The notes beneath the pieces are model-generated. The model saw only the letters and a program-made list of their open reading frames with translations, made no database searches and was not told the DNA's origin. Below are positions 42,474 through 50,591 of a stretch of 64,000 nucleotides of DNA, piece after piece (position 1 is the stretch's first letter; the number at the start of each line of letters is the position of its first letter). The position numbers and the translations under genes were made by a program. The DNA is from Candidatus Avimonas merdigallinarum (GTDB lineage Bacteria > Bacillota > Clostridia > Oscillospirales > Acutalibacteraceae), in assembly GCA_904377855.1 (NCBI GenBank), contig CAJFGS010000002.1:1-64000 (forward strand), given 5' to 3'.

Positions 42474-43007
42474 CTATAAGGCCGTCCCTTTTTGGGGAAG
42501 GAACAGGCTCTCCGTATCGGCTTTTTCCAGGGAAAGCAGCCGGATCTTTTTGTCCAGGCCGCCGGCATATCCCGTCAGGCTGCCGTTGCTCCCGACCACC
42601 CGGTGGCAGGGGATGATCAGGGAGATCGGGTTATGGGCGACTGCTCCGCCGACTGCCTGTGCGGACATGGCCGGCGCGCCCCGCCGTTCGGCCAGCTTCC
42701 GCCCGATTTCGCCGTAGGTGGTGACCTCGCCGTAGGGAATCTGCTTGAGGATTTCCCACACGGCCAGGCGGAAGGGGGAACCGGCCGGGCGCAGGGGAGG
42801 GGTAAAGCCGGGCTCCCTGCCGCGGAAATATTCGTCGAGCCACCGCTTTGCCTGACGGAATACCGGCAGGTCCTTCCGCTCGCTTTCCGTCTCCAGGGTG
42901 TCGGCGAAATATTTCTGCCCGTCAAACCATAACCCGGTAAGGCATTCCCCGTCGCTTGCCAGCGTGATGCCGCCCAGCGGCGATTGATATTGGCTGGTAT
43001 ACTGCAT
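42474..43007 (-). CDS. ogt: Methylated-DNA--protein-cysteine methyltransferase
   Basis: About 177 residues from MQYTSQYQSPLGG at 43007; AGGAGA upstream is spaced best for it, and ATG 43013 is an alternative. Suicide repair of O6-methylguanine: the acceptor Cys134 is in IIPCHRVVGSNG. The N-terminal ribonuclease-like domain and the helix-turn-helix YGEVTTYGEIGRKLAERRG are complete. Single gene, convergent with thrS. Confidence 0.95.
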   Translation of the reverse strand: MQYTSQYQSPLGGITLASDGECLTGLWFDGQKYFADTLETESERKDLPVFRQAKRWLDEYFRGREPGFTPPLRPAGSPFRLAVWEILKQIPYGEVTTYGEIGRKLAERRGAPAMSAQAVGGAVAHNPISLIIPCHRVVGSNGSLTGYAGGLDKKIRLLSLEKADTESLFLPQKGTAL

Positions 43008-43221
43008 GTCCATCACTCTCCTGAGAAGGAAGAGACCCGGCGAACGCCGGTCCCTCCGCCTGCCGCCCGGTCGCGGTGCCCGTATCTTGGGGCCGCCTGT
43101 GCGGATATACGTATTGTATCACATCCGGGCGCCGAAGGGTATCCGTATTTGGTTTGAACAGCGGCCGGGGAGAGGGGCAAGGGCGAAAATAAGAATAAGA
43201 AATGAATTGTTAAAATAAGGC

Positions 43222-43250
43222 TTGATTTTTCCGCTTCCTTGTGGTATCAT
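43222..43250 (+). promoter_or_regulatory. Promoter of tRNA-Gly
   Basis: TTGATT, 17-bp spacer, TATCAT, 46 bp before the tRNA. Confidence 0.75.
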
Positions 43251-43295
43251 GCTAATGCTGTCCCAAAAGAGAAGCGGGTAGCGGGAATTTGATAG

Positions 43296-43369
43296 GCAGG
43301 CGTAGTTTAGTGGTAAAACATCAGCTTCCCAAGCTGAGGTTGTGGGTTCGATTCCCATCGCCTGCTCCA
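43296..43369 (+). tRNA. tRNA-Gly, anticodon CCC
   Basis: 74 nt including encoded CCA. The acceptor stem GCAGGCG pairs with CGCCTGC. The anticodon arm TCAGC-TTCCCAA-GCTGA gives anticodon CCC (reads GGG). The T arm GTGGG-TTCGATT-CCCAT is complete. It is a lone tRNA with its own promoter and terminator. Confidence 0.97.
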
Positions 43370-43370
43370 T

Positions 43371-43411
43371 ACCTGCGGTGAGCAAGTCGCACACCGCAGG
43401 TCTTTCTTTTG
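43371..43411 (+). terminator. Terminator of tRNA-Gly
   Basis: A 10-bp perfect stem (43371-43380 with 43392-43401) followed by CTTTCTTTT. Confidence 0.85.
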
Positions 43412-43464
43412 TCCAGACGAGCGGCCCGCGTTTAAGCCGGATCTTTTTGCCTCACCTTTACATT

Positions 43465-43501
43465 TCACCGCAAGCGGCATGCCGCTTGCGGTGATTTTTT
43501 T
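43465..43501 (+). terminator. Orphan perfect palindrome with T-run
   Basis: A 30-bp perfect palindrome followed by T7, 60 nt beyond the tRNA terminator, with no gene between. It is either a back-up terminator or the end of a small unidentified transcript. Confidence 0.75.
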
Positions 43502-43932
43502 GCAAAAGGCCGCCGGTGCACGCACCCCGCTGCGCCTTCTTCCCGCAAAAGGGCCGTCCCTGCCGGCAGGTTCCGGCGTGGCTTCCGCCGGGCCGAGTTC
43601 CCAAAAAGCGCGGCCTGCCGGCTCCGGCCGGAGGAAAATGCGCCGGGTGACGGCGGGAGAAATGCCTGTAAGGGCCGAAATCCGGGCCGGGGCATATTTT
43701 GCCTGTGAATAATCGCCGGATTTCCTCCTTATCCTATATAAGAAGCGGGATAGAAAGCCTCCCGCCGTTTTCCTTCTTGCAAAAGCGGGAGAGGTATATT
43801 AAAATAAAGGAAAACATATACATAGCGGAAGAATCGCCTTCCGCTGTGGGAGGGGCGGCCGGCCGCAGACGCGCCGCTCCCTTGGCGCCGCTTCTCCGCA
43901 AGGGGGCGTCTGCGGAGAAAGGGGGGGAGACT

Positions 43933-44367
43933 ATGCCATTCGTCAACGCTTTGCCCGGGGCGGGGGAAGCCGCGGCTTCTTCCGGCGCCAAAACGTCGAC
44001 CGAGATGCTGTTTGCCTGCTGGGCGATTGTGATTGTTCTGCTGGCCATGGAATTGGTTTTCCTGCGGGCGAGGAAAAAGGAATATGCGGTCGCGATCCTG
44101 CCGCTGCTGATTACGCCGGCAGTGTATATTGTCAGCGGCGTGGTTTCGGGCTGGCTTAGCGGTTTTCTATCCCTGGCTGCGGGGCAGATCCGGGTAATCA
44201 TCGACCTGACGGCGGGCATGGTTTCCTGCCTGCTGCTGGGGCTTGCCTCCCGGGGGATTGCCGAGCGGCGTACCCGGAACGCCTTTTTCTGGTGCTGCGC
44301 CGGGTTCGTGCTCATCCTTACGCTGGCCCTGGTGACCAACACCCTGGCGGCGATTGTACAGAAGTAG
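43933..44367 (+). CDS. Small four-helix membrane protein
   Basis: About 144 residues from MPFVNALPGAGEAA at 43933 with AAGGGGGGGAG upstream; the frame extends further upstream without a ribosome site. Four hydrophobic segments (about 25-43, 50-72, 80-100, 115-138) form two pairs joined by charged turns. No family recognised. Single gene with a terminator right after it. Confidence 0.7.
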   Translation: MPFVNALPGAGEAAASSGAKTSTEMLFACWAIVIVLLAMELVFLRARKKEYAVAILPLLITPAVYIVSGVVSGWLSGFLSLAAGQIRVIIDLTAGMVSCLLLGLASRGIAERRTRNAFFWCCAGFVLILTLALVTNTLAAIVQK

Positions 44368-44371
44368 CAGG

Positions 44372-44403
44372 GCGGGGGCAGCTGTCCGGCGGCCCCCGCT
44401 TTT
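44372..44403 (+). terminator. Terminator of the four-helix membrane protein gene
   Basis: An 8-bp GC stem (44372-44379 with 44392-44399) followed by TTTTC. Confidence 0.7.
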
Positions 44404-44562
44404 CTATTGCCATCGGAGGCGGCGTCAGGATTAACCGGCCGGAATCGGCGGCCGGCTGTGGCGGACCGCCTGGCGGCGTCCCCTCCACGGCTGCGGAAGC
44501 CCCGCCTATGTGCGGACAACGCTTTATGCGGACCGGCCCTATTTCCCCTGTTTAAAGTAAAG

Positions 44563-44592
44563 AAAGCCGCCCGGGTATATCCGGGCGGCTTT
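44563..44592 (-). terminator. Terminator of galE
   Basis: A 12-bp perfect stem around GTATAT; T-rich on the minus side. Confidence 0.8.
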
Positions 44593-44631
44593 GTGTTTGC
44601 TGTTTGCCGCATGCACCGGCGGGGAGGGCGG

Positions 44632-45648
44632 CTATTCGTCGTAGCCGCGGGGGTTGGCCGACTGCCAGCGCCAGGAATCCCGGCACATATCCTCCACCCC
44701 GCGGAGGGCTTTCCAGCCCAATACCTTTTCCGCCTTGGAGGGATCGGAGTAGCAGGTGGCGATATCCCCGGCCCGGCGGGGGGCGATGACGTACGGGATG
44801 CTGACCCCGCTGGCCTTTTCGAACGCGTGGACCAGATCCAGCACGCTGTATCCGTTGCCGGTTCCCAGGTTGAACACCTCCGCGCCGGTATTCTTCAGCG
44901 CGTAATCCACCGCTTTGACGTGGCCCGCCGCCAGATCCACCACGTGGATGTAATCCCGCACGCCGGTGCCGTCGTGGGTGTCGTAATCGTCGCCATAGAC
45001 CGAAAGCTTCGGCAGCTTGCCGATAGCCACCTGGGTGATATACGGCATCAGGTTGTTTGGGATGCCGTTGGGATCCTCCCCAATCCGGCCGCTTTCGTGC
45101 GCGCCGATCGGGTTGAAGTAGCGGAGCAGCACCACCGACCAGTCCTTATCGGAAACGCAGACGTCCCGCAGGATCTCCTCGATGATGTATTTGGTGCGGC
45201 CGTAAGGGTTGGTGACCGCGCCGGTGGGCATCTCTTCCTTGAGGGGGGAGGGGTTGTTCATGCCGTAGACGGTGGCGGAGGAGCTGAATACCATCCGCTT
45301 GCAGCCGCACTCGGCCATCACCTGGCAGAGGGTAACGGTTCCGCCGACGTTGTTGTCGTAGTATTCCAGCGGCTTTTGCACCGATTCGCCCACCGCTTTC
45401 AGCCCGGCGAAATGGATGACCGCGTCGATTTCCTGCTCGCGGAATATACGGCGGAGCCCCTGCGCGTCCCGGATATCGCACTCATAAAACGGGAAGTCTT
45501 TCCCGGCCAGCTCCCGGGTGCGGCGCAGGGCTTCTGGTTTGGAATTGTAGAAATTGTCCAGAACAACGACGTCGTAGCCGGCCTTTACCATTTCGATTAC
45601 CGTATGGCTGCCGATATATCCACAGCCGCCTGTAATTAGTATTGCCAT
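44632..45648 (-). CDS. galE: UDP-glucose 4-epimerase
   Basis: 338 residues with AAGGAGGAG before ATG. Short-chain dehydrogenase fold: NAD loop GGCGYIGSH near residue 7, catalytic YGRTK (YxxxK), and the substrate region NLMPYITQVAIGKL. Interconverts UDP-Glc and UDP-Gal, and in many Firmicutes also UDP-GlcNAc/UDP-GalNAc. It is divergent from the second nucleotidyltransferase-kinase pair, matching LnpD of the bifidobacterial lacto-N-biose route, so it likely completes the pathway begun at 14-22 kb. Confidence 0.95.
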   Translation of the reverse strand: MAILITGGCGYIGSHTVIEMVKAGYDVVVLDNFYNSKPEALRRTRELAGKDFPFYECDIRDAQGLRRIFREQEIDAVIHFAGLKAVGESVQKPLEYYDNNVGGTVTLCQVMAECGCKRMVFSSSATVYGMNNPSPLKEEMPTGAVTNPYGRTKYIIEEILRDVCVSDKDWSVVLLRYFNPIGAHESGRIGEDPNGIPNNLMPYITQVAIGKLPKLSVYGDDYDTHDGTGVRDYIHVVDLAAGHVKAVDYALKNTGAEVFNLGTGNGYSVLDLVHAFEKASGVSIPYVIAPRRAGDIATCYSDPSKAEKVLGWKALRGVEDMCRDSWRWQSANPRGYDE

Positions 45649-45756
45649 TTTGACTCCTCCTTAGTATAATAAGAGACTATGGGGATGTGCCGCTGAGAGC
45701 CTGTCTATGATTTTCCTGCGCGCAGACGCGTTCCCCGCCAATGGGATCCTACCTTT

Positions 45757-45784
45757 ATTATACCGGAGAAATGGGAACAAACAA
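45757..45784 (-). promoter_or_regulatory. Candidate promoter of galE
   Basis: Minus strand: TTGTTT, 16-bp spacer, TATAAT, about 110 bp before the start. Confidence 0.5.
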
Positions 45785-45912
45785 TAGAAACTTGTTGCAT
45801 CCTGCGGTATGGCAGGCACAAATTGCGGCTTTTTGGGTAAGATAGCTTGTGAAGCAGCCTTCGCCCGGCCTCTGCCGGGCAAAACCGCATGGAAAGGAAT
45901 GTTTTACGCCGA

Positions 45913-46851
45913 ATGAATCAAGCACAACGGGAGCCGTCCCTGGTGATTATGGCCGCCGGAATGGGCAGCCGATTCGGGGGGCCCAAGCAGATTACGCCGG
46001 TCGGCCCGGCCGGGGAAATGATTATCGATTATTCCATTTACGACGCGCTGAAAGCGGGCTTTTCCCGTATCGTCTTTGTCATTAAGCGGGAGATCGAGGA
46101 AACTTTCAAGGAGAAAATCGGGAACCGGATCGCCCGCCATGCCGACGTGACGTATGTGTATCAGGAATTGTCCGCCCTGCCGGCAGGTTTCACGGCGCCG
46201 GCGGGCCGGGTGAAGCCCTGGGGGACCGGGCACGCCGTCCTCTGCTGCCGGGACGCGGTTAAGGGGCCGTTTGCGGTAATCAATGCGGACGATTATTACG
46301 GGCGGGACTGCTATTCCCTGCTGTACCGGTTTTTGACCGCGGAGGAAAACGCGGGCGGGACGCTGCCCCTCCATTTGGCAATGGCGGGGTACGTGCTGGA
46401 AAACACCCTGACGGAAAACGGCTATGTCTCCCGCGGCATCTGCGAAGTGGACGGGGAGGGGACGCTGCGCACCCTGGTGGAGCGGACCCATATCGAGCTG
46501 CGCGGCGGCCGGGCGATGTACACCGAGGACGAAGGGGAGAGCTGGCATGCCCTCCAGCCCGGCTGCCGGGTTTCGATGAACTGCTGGGCTTTCCCGGCCG
46601 GCACGCTGGAGCGGTTTGAAACGCGGTTTGCGGATTTCCTGTCCTCGGATATCGACCCGCTGAAATCTGAATTCTATCTTCCCTTTGCGGTGAACAGCCT
46701 GGTGGAGAGCGGCGAGGCGGACGTGAAAGTACTGGAGACCCGTGACCGCTGGTATGGGATGACCTATCCCAAGGATCGTGAAAAAGTGACCGACGCCATT
46801 CGCGGTTTTATCCGTGAGGGAATCTATCCGGAAAGGTTGTGGCAGGAATGA
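45913..46851 (+). CDS. Sugar-1-phosphate nucleotidyltransferase (copy B)
   Basis: About 312 residues from MNQAQREPSLVIMAAG at 45913. The nearest AAAGGA is rather far (about 14 nt), so an upstream ATG at 45889 is not excluded. Same layout as the copy at 20.2 kb: MAAGMGSRFGGPKQITPVG, VINADDYYGRD, NGYVSRGICEVDG, with about half the residues matching by eye. It differs around the sugar pocket (LHLAMAGYVLENTL versus PFCMVGYRLKNTL), so the two may prefer different sugars. Its stop codon overlaps the next start (ATGA), so it is tightly coupled to the kinase. Confidence 0.85.
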   Translation: MNQAQREPSLVIMAAGMGSRFGGPKQITPVGPAGEMIIDYSIYDALKAGFSRIVFVIKREIEETFKEKIGNRIARHADVTYVYQELSALPAGFTAPAGRVKPWGTGHAVLCCRDAVKGPFAVINADDYYGRDCYSLLYRFLTAEENAGGTLPLHLAMAGYVLENTLTENGYVSRGICEVDGEGTLRTLVERTHIELRGGRAMYTEDEGESWHALQPGCRVSMNCWAFPAGTLERFETRFADFLSSDIDPLKSEFYLPFAVNSLVESGEADVKVLETRDRWYGMTYPKDREKVTDAIRGFIREGIYPERLWQE

Positions 46852-47984
46852 TCCCGGCAGAAAAAGTTGCGGAGCTGTTCGCTTTTGACGGCGAGGTGCG
46901 CGATATCAAGCCGTTTGGCTGCGGCCACATCAACGATACCTACTGCGTGTACTGCGAGCGGGAGGGGAAGCCGCCGGTGCGGTATATCCTCCAGCGGATC
47001 AACCATTATGTGTTTAAAAACGTGTCCCAGCTGATGGAAAACGTCTTTAACGTGACCGAATACCTCCGCCAGGCGGTGATCGCCGAGGGGGGCGACCCCC
47101 AGCGGGAATGCCTGCTGATTATCGGCACCAAGCGGGGCGCCATGGATTACGTCGATTCGGAGGGGTACTGCTGGCGCGCCTTCAATTTTATTGAAAACGC
47201 CATCAGCTATGAAAGCGCCAGCTGCCGGGAGCATTTCTATTATTCCGGCTGCGCGTTCGGGAAATTCCAGCGCCTGCTGGCTGATTATCCGGCCGAGACC
47301 CTGAACGAAACGATCCCCAACTTCCATAACACCCCCGTGCGGTATGAGGCCTTTGAAAAGGCGGTTGCCGAAAACCGCTCGGGGCGCGCCGGTGAAGTGG
47401 AAAAGGAAATTGAATTTGTCCGCGCCCGCCGCCCGATGATGTCGGTGCTGACCGACATGCTGGCGCGCGGGGAACTGCCGCTGCGGGTGACCCATAACGA
47501 CACCAAGCTCAATAACGTCATGCTGGACGACGTGGTGGGCAAGCCGGTGTGCGTAATCGACCTGGATACGGTGATGCCGGGGCTTTCCCTGTACGATTTC
47601 GGGGACAGCATCCGTTTTGGGGCCAACCATGCCGCCGAGGACGAAAAGGATCTGTCCAAAGTTTACTGCGATCTCGATCTTTTCGCCCAGTATACCAAGG
47701 GGTATCTCGAGGAATGCGGCTCCATGCTCACCGAAAATGAAATCCGGATGCTGGCCTTTTCCGCCCGCCTGCTGACGCTGGAATGCGGCATGCGGTTTCT
47801 GACCGACCATCTGGACGGGGACGTGTATTTCAAAATCCACCGGGAGGGGCATAACCTCGACCGCTGCCGCACCCAGTTCAAGCTGGTGGAAGATATGGAA
47901 GGGAAAGCGGAACAGATGGAGGAAATTGTCCGCCGGTATGCGGGAGCAGTGCGGCACGGGGAGTATATCCACACGGCCAAATGA
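46848..47984 (+). CDS. NahK-like sugar 1-kinase (copy B)
   Basis: 378 residues from ATG 46848, overlapping the previous stop. APH-fold kinase with VTHNDTKLNNVML (Brenner's motif) and IDLDTVMPGLSLYDFGDSIRFG. N-terminal GCGHINDTYCVYC and ILQRINHYVF parallel the copy at 21.1 kb. The substrate region carries an extra Cys/Tyr-rich stretch (YESASCREHFYYSG). Likely phosphorylates GlcNAc, GalNAc or a related sugar at C1. The pair with the nucleotidyltransferase and the nearby galE repeats the logic of the GH112 locus without a transporter. Confidence 0.87.
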   Translation: MIPAEKVAELFAFDGEVRDIKPFGCGHINDTYCVYCEREGKPPVRYILQRINHYVFKNVSQLMENVFNVTEYLRQAVIAEGGDPQRECLLIIGTKRGAMDYVDSEGYCWRAFNFIENAISYESASCREHFYYSGCAFGKFQRLLADYPAETLNETIPNFHNTPVRYEAFEKAVAENRSGRAGEVEKEIEFVRARRPMMSVLTDMLARGELPLRVTHNDTKLNNVMLDDVVGKPVCVIDLDTVMPGLSLYDFGDSIRFGANHAAEDEKDLSKVYCDLDLFAQYTKGYLEECGSMLTENEIRMLAFSARLLTLECGMRFLTDHLDGDVYFKIHREGHNLDRCRTQFKLVEDMEGKAEQMEEIVRRYAGAVRHGEYIHTAK

Positions 47985-48098
47985 GCGCCGGCCGCTTTAG
48001 AGAATGGATAAAAGGATCCCCGGAAAGGGCGGGCCTCCCAGGGCCGGCATAGGGGTTGGACCGGCCGGGGATCCAACGGGAAAGGATATCGATGTTCA

Positions 48099-49316
48099 AT
48101 GGCGGATACAATAACAAGCTTTGCGGATTTAGGTCTCAGCCCGGAGATCCTCCGGGCGGTGGAGAAAATGGGCTTTTCCGCGCCGACCCCGATCCAGGCG
48201 CAGACCATCCCCCTGATGCTGGACGGCCGGGACGTGATCGCCAAGGCGCCTACCGGCACGGGGAAAACCTGCGCTTTCGGGATCCCGATTATTGAGTGCC
48301 TGGATCCGGAACTCACCGATCCGCAGGCGGTGATCGTCTGCCCGACGCGGGAGCTTTGCGTCCAGATTGCGGAGGAGCTGCGCCAGCTCACGGTTTACCG
48401 GCCGGATATCCGCATCGCCTCGGTATACGGCGGGCAGCCGATTGCCCGGCAGCTGGCCGTCCTGCGGAAAAACCCCCATATTGTGGTGGCGACCCCGGGG
48501 CGGCTGCTGGACCATATGGGCCGCGGGACGGTGTACCTCGGCAACGTGTACACCGCCGTGCTGGACGAGGCCGACGAGATGCTGAAGATGGGCTTTATCC
48601 GGGACGTGCGGAAGATCCTGGGCGCTACGCCGGCCGATACCCAGGTGGTGATGTTCAGCGCGACCATTTCCCGGGAGGTCATGGACGTGGCGTGGGAATA
48701 CCAGCACAACGCGGAGGAGATCACCGTCGCCTCCGAGGGGGAGAACCGCCCCAAAATCGCCCAGTTCGCCCTGCTTTCCTCCGGGGATCGGCGGATCCAG
48801 GATATGCTGCGCCTGATCCACGCGCTTTCCCTCCACCGGGTGATGGTGTTCTGCAACATGAAAAGCACCGTCCGCCGGCTGAACGACCGGCTCAAGCGGG
48901 AAGGGTGCTCGGTGGACTGCCTGCACGGGGATATCCCGCAGTCCCAGCGGAACACGGTGATGCGGAAATTCCGGGAAGGCAAGTTCGAAATCCTGGTGGC
49001 CACCGACGTGGCGGCCCGGGGGATTGACGTGGACGACGTGGAAGCGGTGTTCAATTTCGACATCCCGGAGGAGAACGAGTACTATCTCCACCGGATCGGG
49101 CGGACCGGCCGGGCCAAGCGCCAGGGGACGGCCTTTACCTTTATGACGCCGGACGACCGGTTCCGGCTGCGGGACATCAAAAAGTACACCCATTCGGATA
49201 TTTGGGACCTCTCCCTGGACGAAAACGGGCAGCCGGTCCTGAAAAACGGCCGCCTCCTGGCGGAGGCGTTGGAGGATGGGGAATGGGAAGCGCTTACCGC
49301 GCAGGACGCCGAGTGA
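48099..49316 (+). CDS. DEAD-box RNA helicase
   Basis: 405 residues. Q motif (FADLGLSPEILRAVEKMGF then PTPIQAQTIP), motif I APTGTGKT at 50-57, DEAD box (VLDEADEML), SAT, TATDVAARGIDV and motif VI HRIGRTGR are all present. The core is complete, but there is no long basic or RNA-binding C-terminal extension, so it resembles a minimal eIF4A-like helicase rather than full CshA or DbpA. Probably acts in RNA unwinding during cold stress, ribosome assembly or decay. Single gene with a strong terminator. Confidence 0.93.
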   Translation: MADTITSFADLGLSPEILRAVEKMGFSAPTPIQAQTIPLMLDGRDVIAKAPTGTGKTCAFGIPIIECLDPELTDPQAVIVCPTRELCVQIAEELRQLTVYRPDIRIASVYGGQPIARQLAVLRKNPHIVVATPGRLLDHMGRGTVYLGNVYTAVLDEADEMLKMGFIRDVRKILGATPADTQVVMFSATISREVMDVAWEYQHNAEEITVASEGENRPKIAQFALLSSGDRRIQDMLRLIHALSLHRVMVFCNMKSTVRRLNDRLKREGCSVDCLHGDIPQSQRNTVMRKFREGKFEILVATDVAARGIDVDDVEAVFNFDIPEENEYYLHRIGRTGRAKRQGTAFTFMTPDDRFRLRDIKKYTHSDIWDLSLDENGQPVLKNGRLLAEALEDGEWEALTAQDAE

Positions 49317-49406
49317 ACGCCGTCCCGTCCGGACAGCCGGGGAAACCGGCCGTCAAAGCAGTAAACAGAACATAACCGCCTGGCTCAGCCTTGTTTGGTT
49401 TATTTA

Positions 49407-49455
49407 GGCCCCCTGCCGTCGAAAAGTTTCGCGGCAGGGAGCCTTGTTTTGTATT
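49407..49455 (+). terminator. Terminator of the DEAD-box gene
   Basis: A long hairpin (49407-49424 with 49427-49443, a few mismatches) followed by TTGTTTTGTATTT. Confidence 0.8.
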
Positions 49456-49846
49456 TAGGACGGGCAGTCGCCCTCGGCTGTGACAGGAAGGGGAGTTTCC
49501 TCCTTTGTGAAAACCGGCCATTTCGAAGGATGCGGCGGTGATGCGGGGCGCCGATTGGAAACCGCGGAACCGCCCGCGGGGGTCCGGGCCGCCCCCTTCC
49601 CGCAGCCCTTCTTAGCCGGGGCGAAGGAGGAAAATCGACAATATACTAAAAGGAAGCGAAACGCCGCTTTCCGTCCCTCGGCCGGCAAACGGCAGGGCGG
49701 AAGGCGGCGGGCGGTTTTCTTTTGCCGTCCCGGGATTAATTTCCGGGAAGCGGGGAATACTTTTCCTGAAAAGCGGTATGGAAGGGAAGGAAAGGAAGCC
49801 GGATCCCCGCGGAAAAAGCGGAAACCAACTGGAAAAAATCAAGTGA

Positions 49847-49886
49847 ATGAATTTTTATTCTATAAAATGAATATTTACTCTATAAA
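49847..49886 (+). repeat. 20-bp AT-rich tandem repeat, two copies
   Basis: 49847-49866 and 49867-49886 match at 18 of 20 positions (both start ATGAAT and end CTATAAA). Confidence 0.8.
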
Positions 49887-50062
49887 CGGTGGGATAAAAG
49901 CGGGGTCGGAGAAGAAAAAACCGCGAAAATCCACGGTTTTTCCGGTTTGTCAAGTGGTTACAAAGTCGTAACTTTTGGATGGATGCACAAATTTTTTCTT
50001 TGCCTTTCAAAGCAGCACTCATTTTTCCAGAAATGGGAATAAAATGGAATATTTTTAGAATG

Positions 50063-50129
50063 GGCGCTTAAAACTATAAAATACAAAATAATTTTTATAA
50101 TTTTTTATAAAAATTATCCAACAAGCGCC
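50063..50129. repeat. Nested inverted repeat
   Basis: An inner perfect 13-bp AT inverted repeat (50088-50100 with 50105-50117, loop TTTT) lies inside a 7-bp GC inverted repeat (50063-50069 with 50123-50129). Confidence 0.75.
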
Positions 50130-50243
50130 GCGAAACACAGCAGCACTTTTCAGAAAGGCCAAAGACGGCATGGTTCGCCCTTTTTGAAGGCAAGTTCGAA
50201 AATCTTTGTGCAAACCATCCAAAAATGCCCTGCCGTTTTTCGT

Positions 50244-50272
50244 TTGACATCGGCGCTTTCCCTGCGTATAAT
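50244..50272 (+). promoter_or_regulatory. Consensus promoter of the G5/3D-domain gene
   Basis: TTGACA, 17-bp spacer, TATAAT: both boxes are perfect. Confidence 0.9.
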
Positions 50273-50279
50273 ACACCTA

Positions 50280-50591
50280 CGCTCCGAAAACACGGAACTC
50301 TCATCAAAACGCCGACAACATATAAACGGCATACGGCTCCGCCGTACGCCGGTTTATATAAATATCAGGAGGCAAAGCGGCTGGAGAATCCCTTCCACAG
50401 GAAGGGATTCGGAAAAACGGAAATGGAATTTCCGGGCGCCGCCTTTCTCTCCGGATAGAAAGCGGCTTTATTCCGTCCCGACGGCTGGGGTTCATCCCGA
50501 AAGGGCCAAACCCGTCCGGTTGGGAAGCGGCAGGGCAGTTCAGCAGCCCTGCCGAATAGGGATAAGGCTGCGATCAGAAAGGAAGCATTGG
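50280..50591 (+). ncRNA. Long structured leader of the G5/3D-domain gene, class unknown
   Basis: About 310 nt lie between the promoter and the start codon. Several strong hairpins are visible (for example around 50321-50352, 50390-50412, and the 7-bp GGCAGGG/CCCTGCC stem near 50528-50556). Genes of this wall-hydrolase type are often controlled by the ydaO c-di-AMP riboswitch, but its signature sequences could not be found convincingly. A cis-regulatory RNA is therefore inferred from length and structure only. Confidence 0.4.

Larger units (their letters stand above)
43370..43932. other. 563-bp gap after tRNA-Gly
   Basis: Besides two terminators it holds an AT-richer stretch (43725-43830) with TATATAAG and TATATT boxes that may carry the promoter of the membrane-protein gene. 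No gene recognised. Confidence 0.5.
49456..50591. other. Gene-free island of about 1.1 kb, AT-rich at 49840-50260
   Basis: After a GC-rich part with no gene comes an AT-rich core containing a 20-bp tandem repeat (49847-49886), a terminator-like repeat (about 49916-49942) and a large inverted repeat (50063-50129). Then follow a consensus promoter (50244-50272) and a 320-nt leader. No protein gene with a ribosome site was seen on either strand. Confidence 0.65.

Noticed and set aside
50088..50130. Replication origin or DnaA-box cluster in the AT-rich island
   Set aside because: Only one weak DnaA-box-like match (TTATCCAACA); no dnaA/dnaN or box cluster.
50280..50591. Firm assignment of the leader as a ydaO c-di-AMP riboswitch
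   Set aside because: The characteristic GGGGTGAA and CCGTCAGCTAACC blocks were not found; only partial resemblance near 50508-50530.
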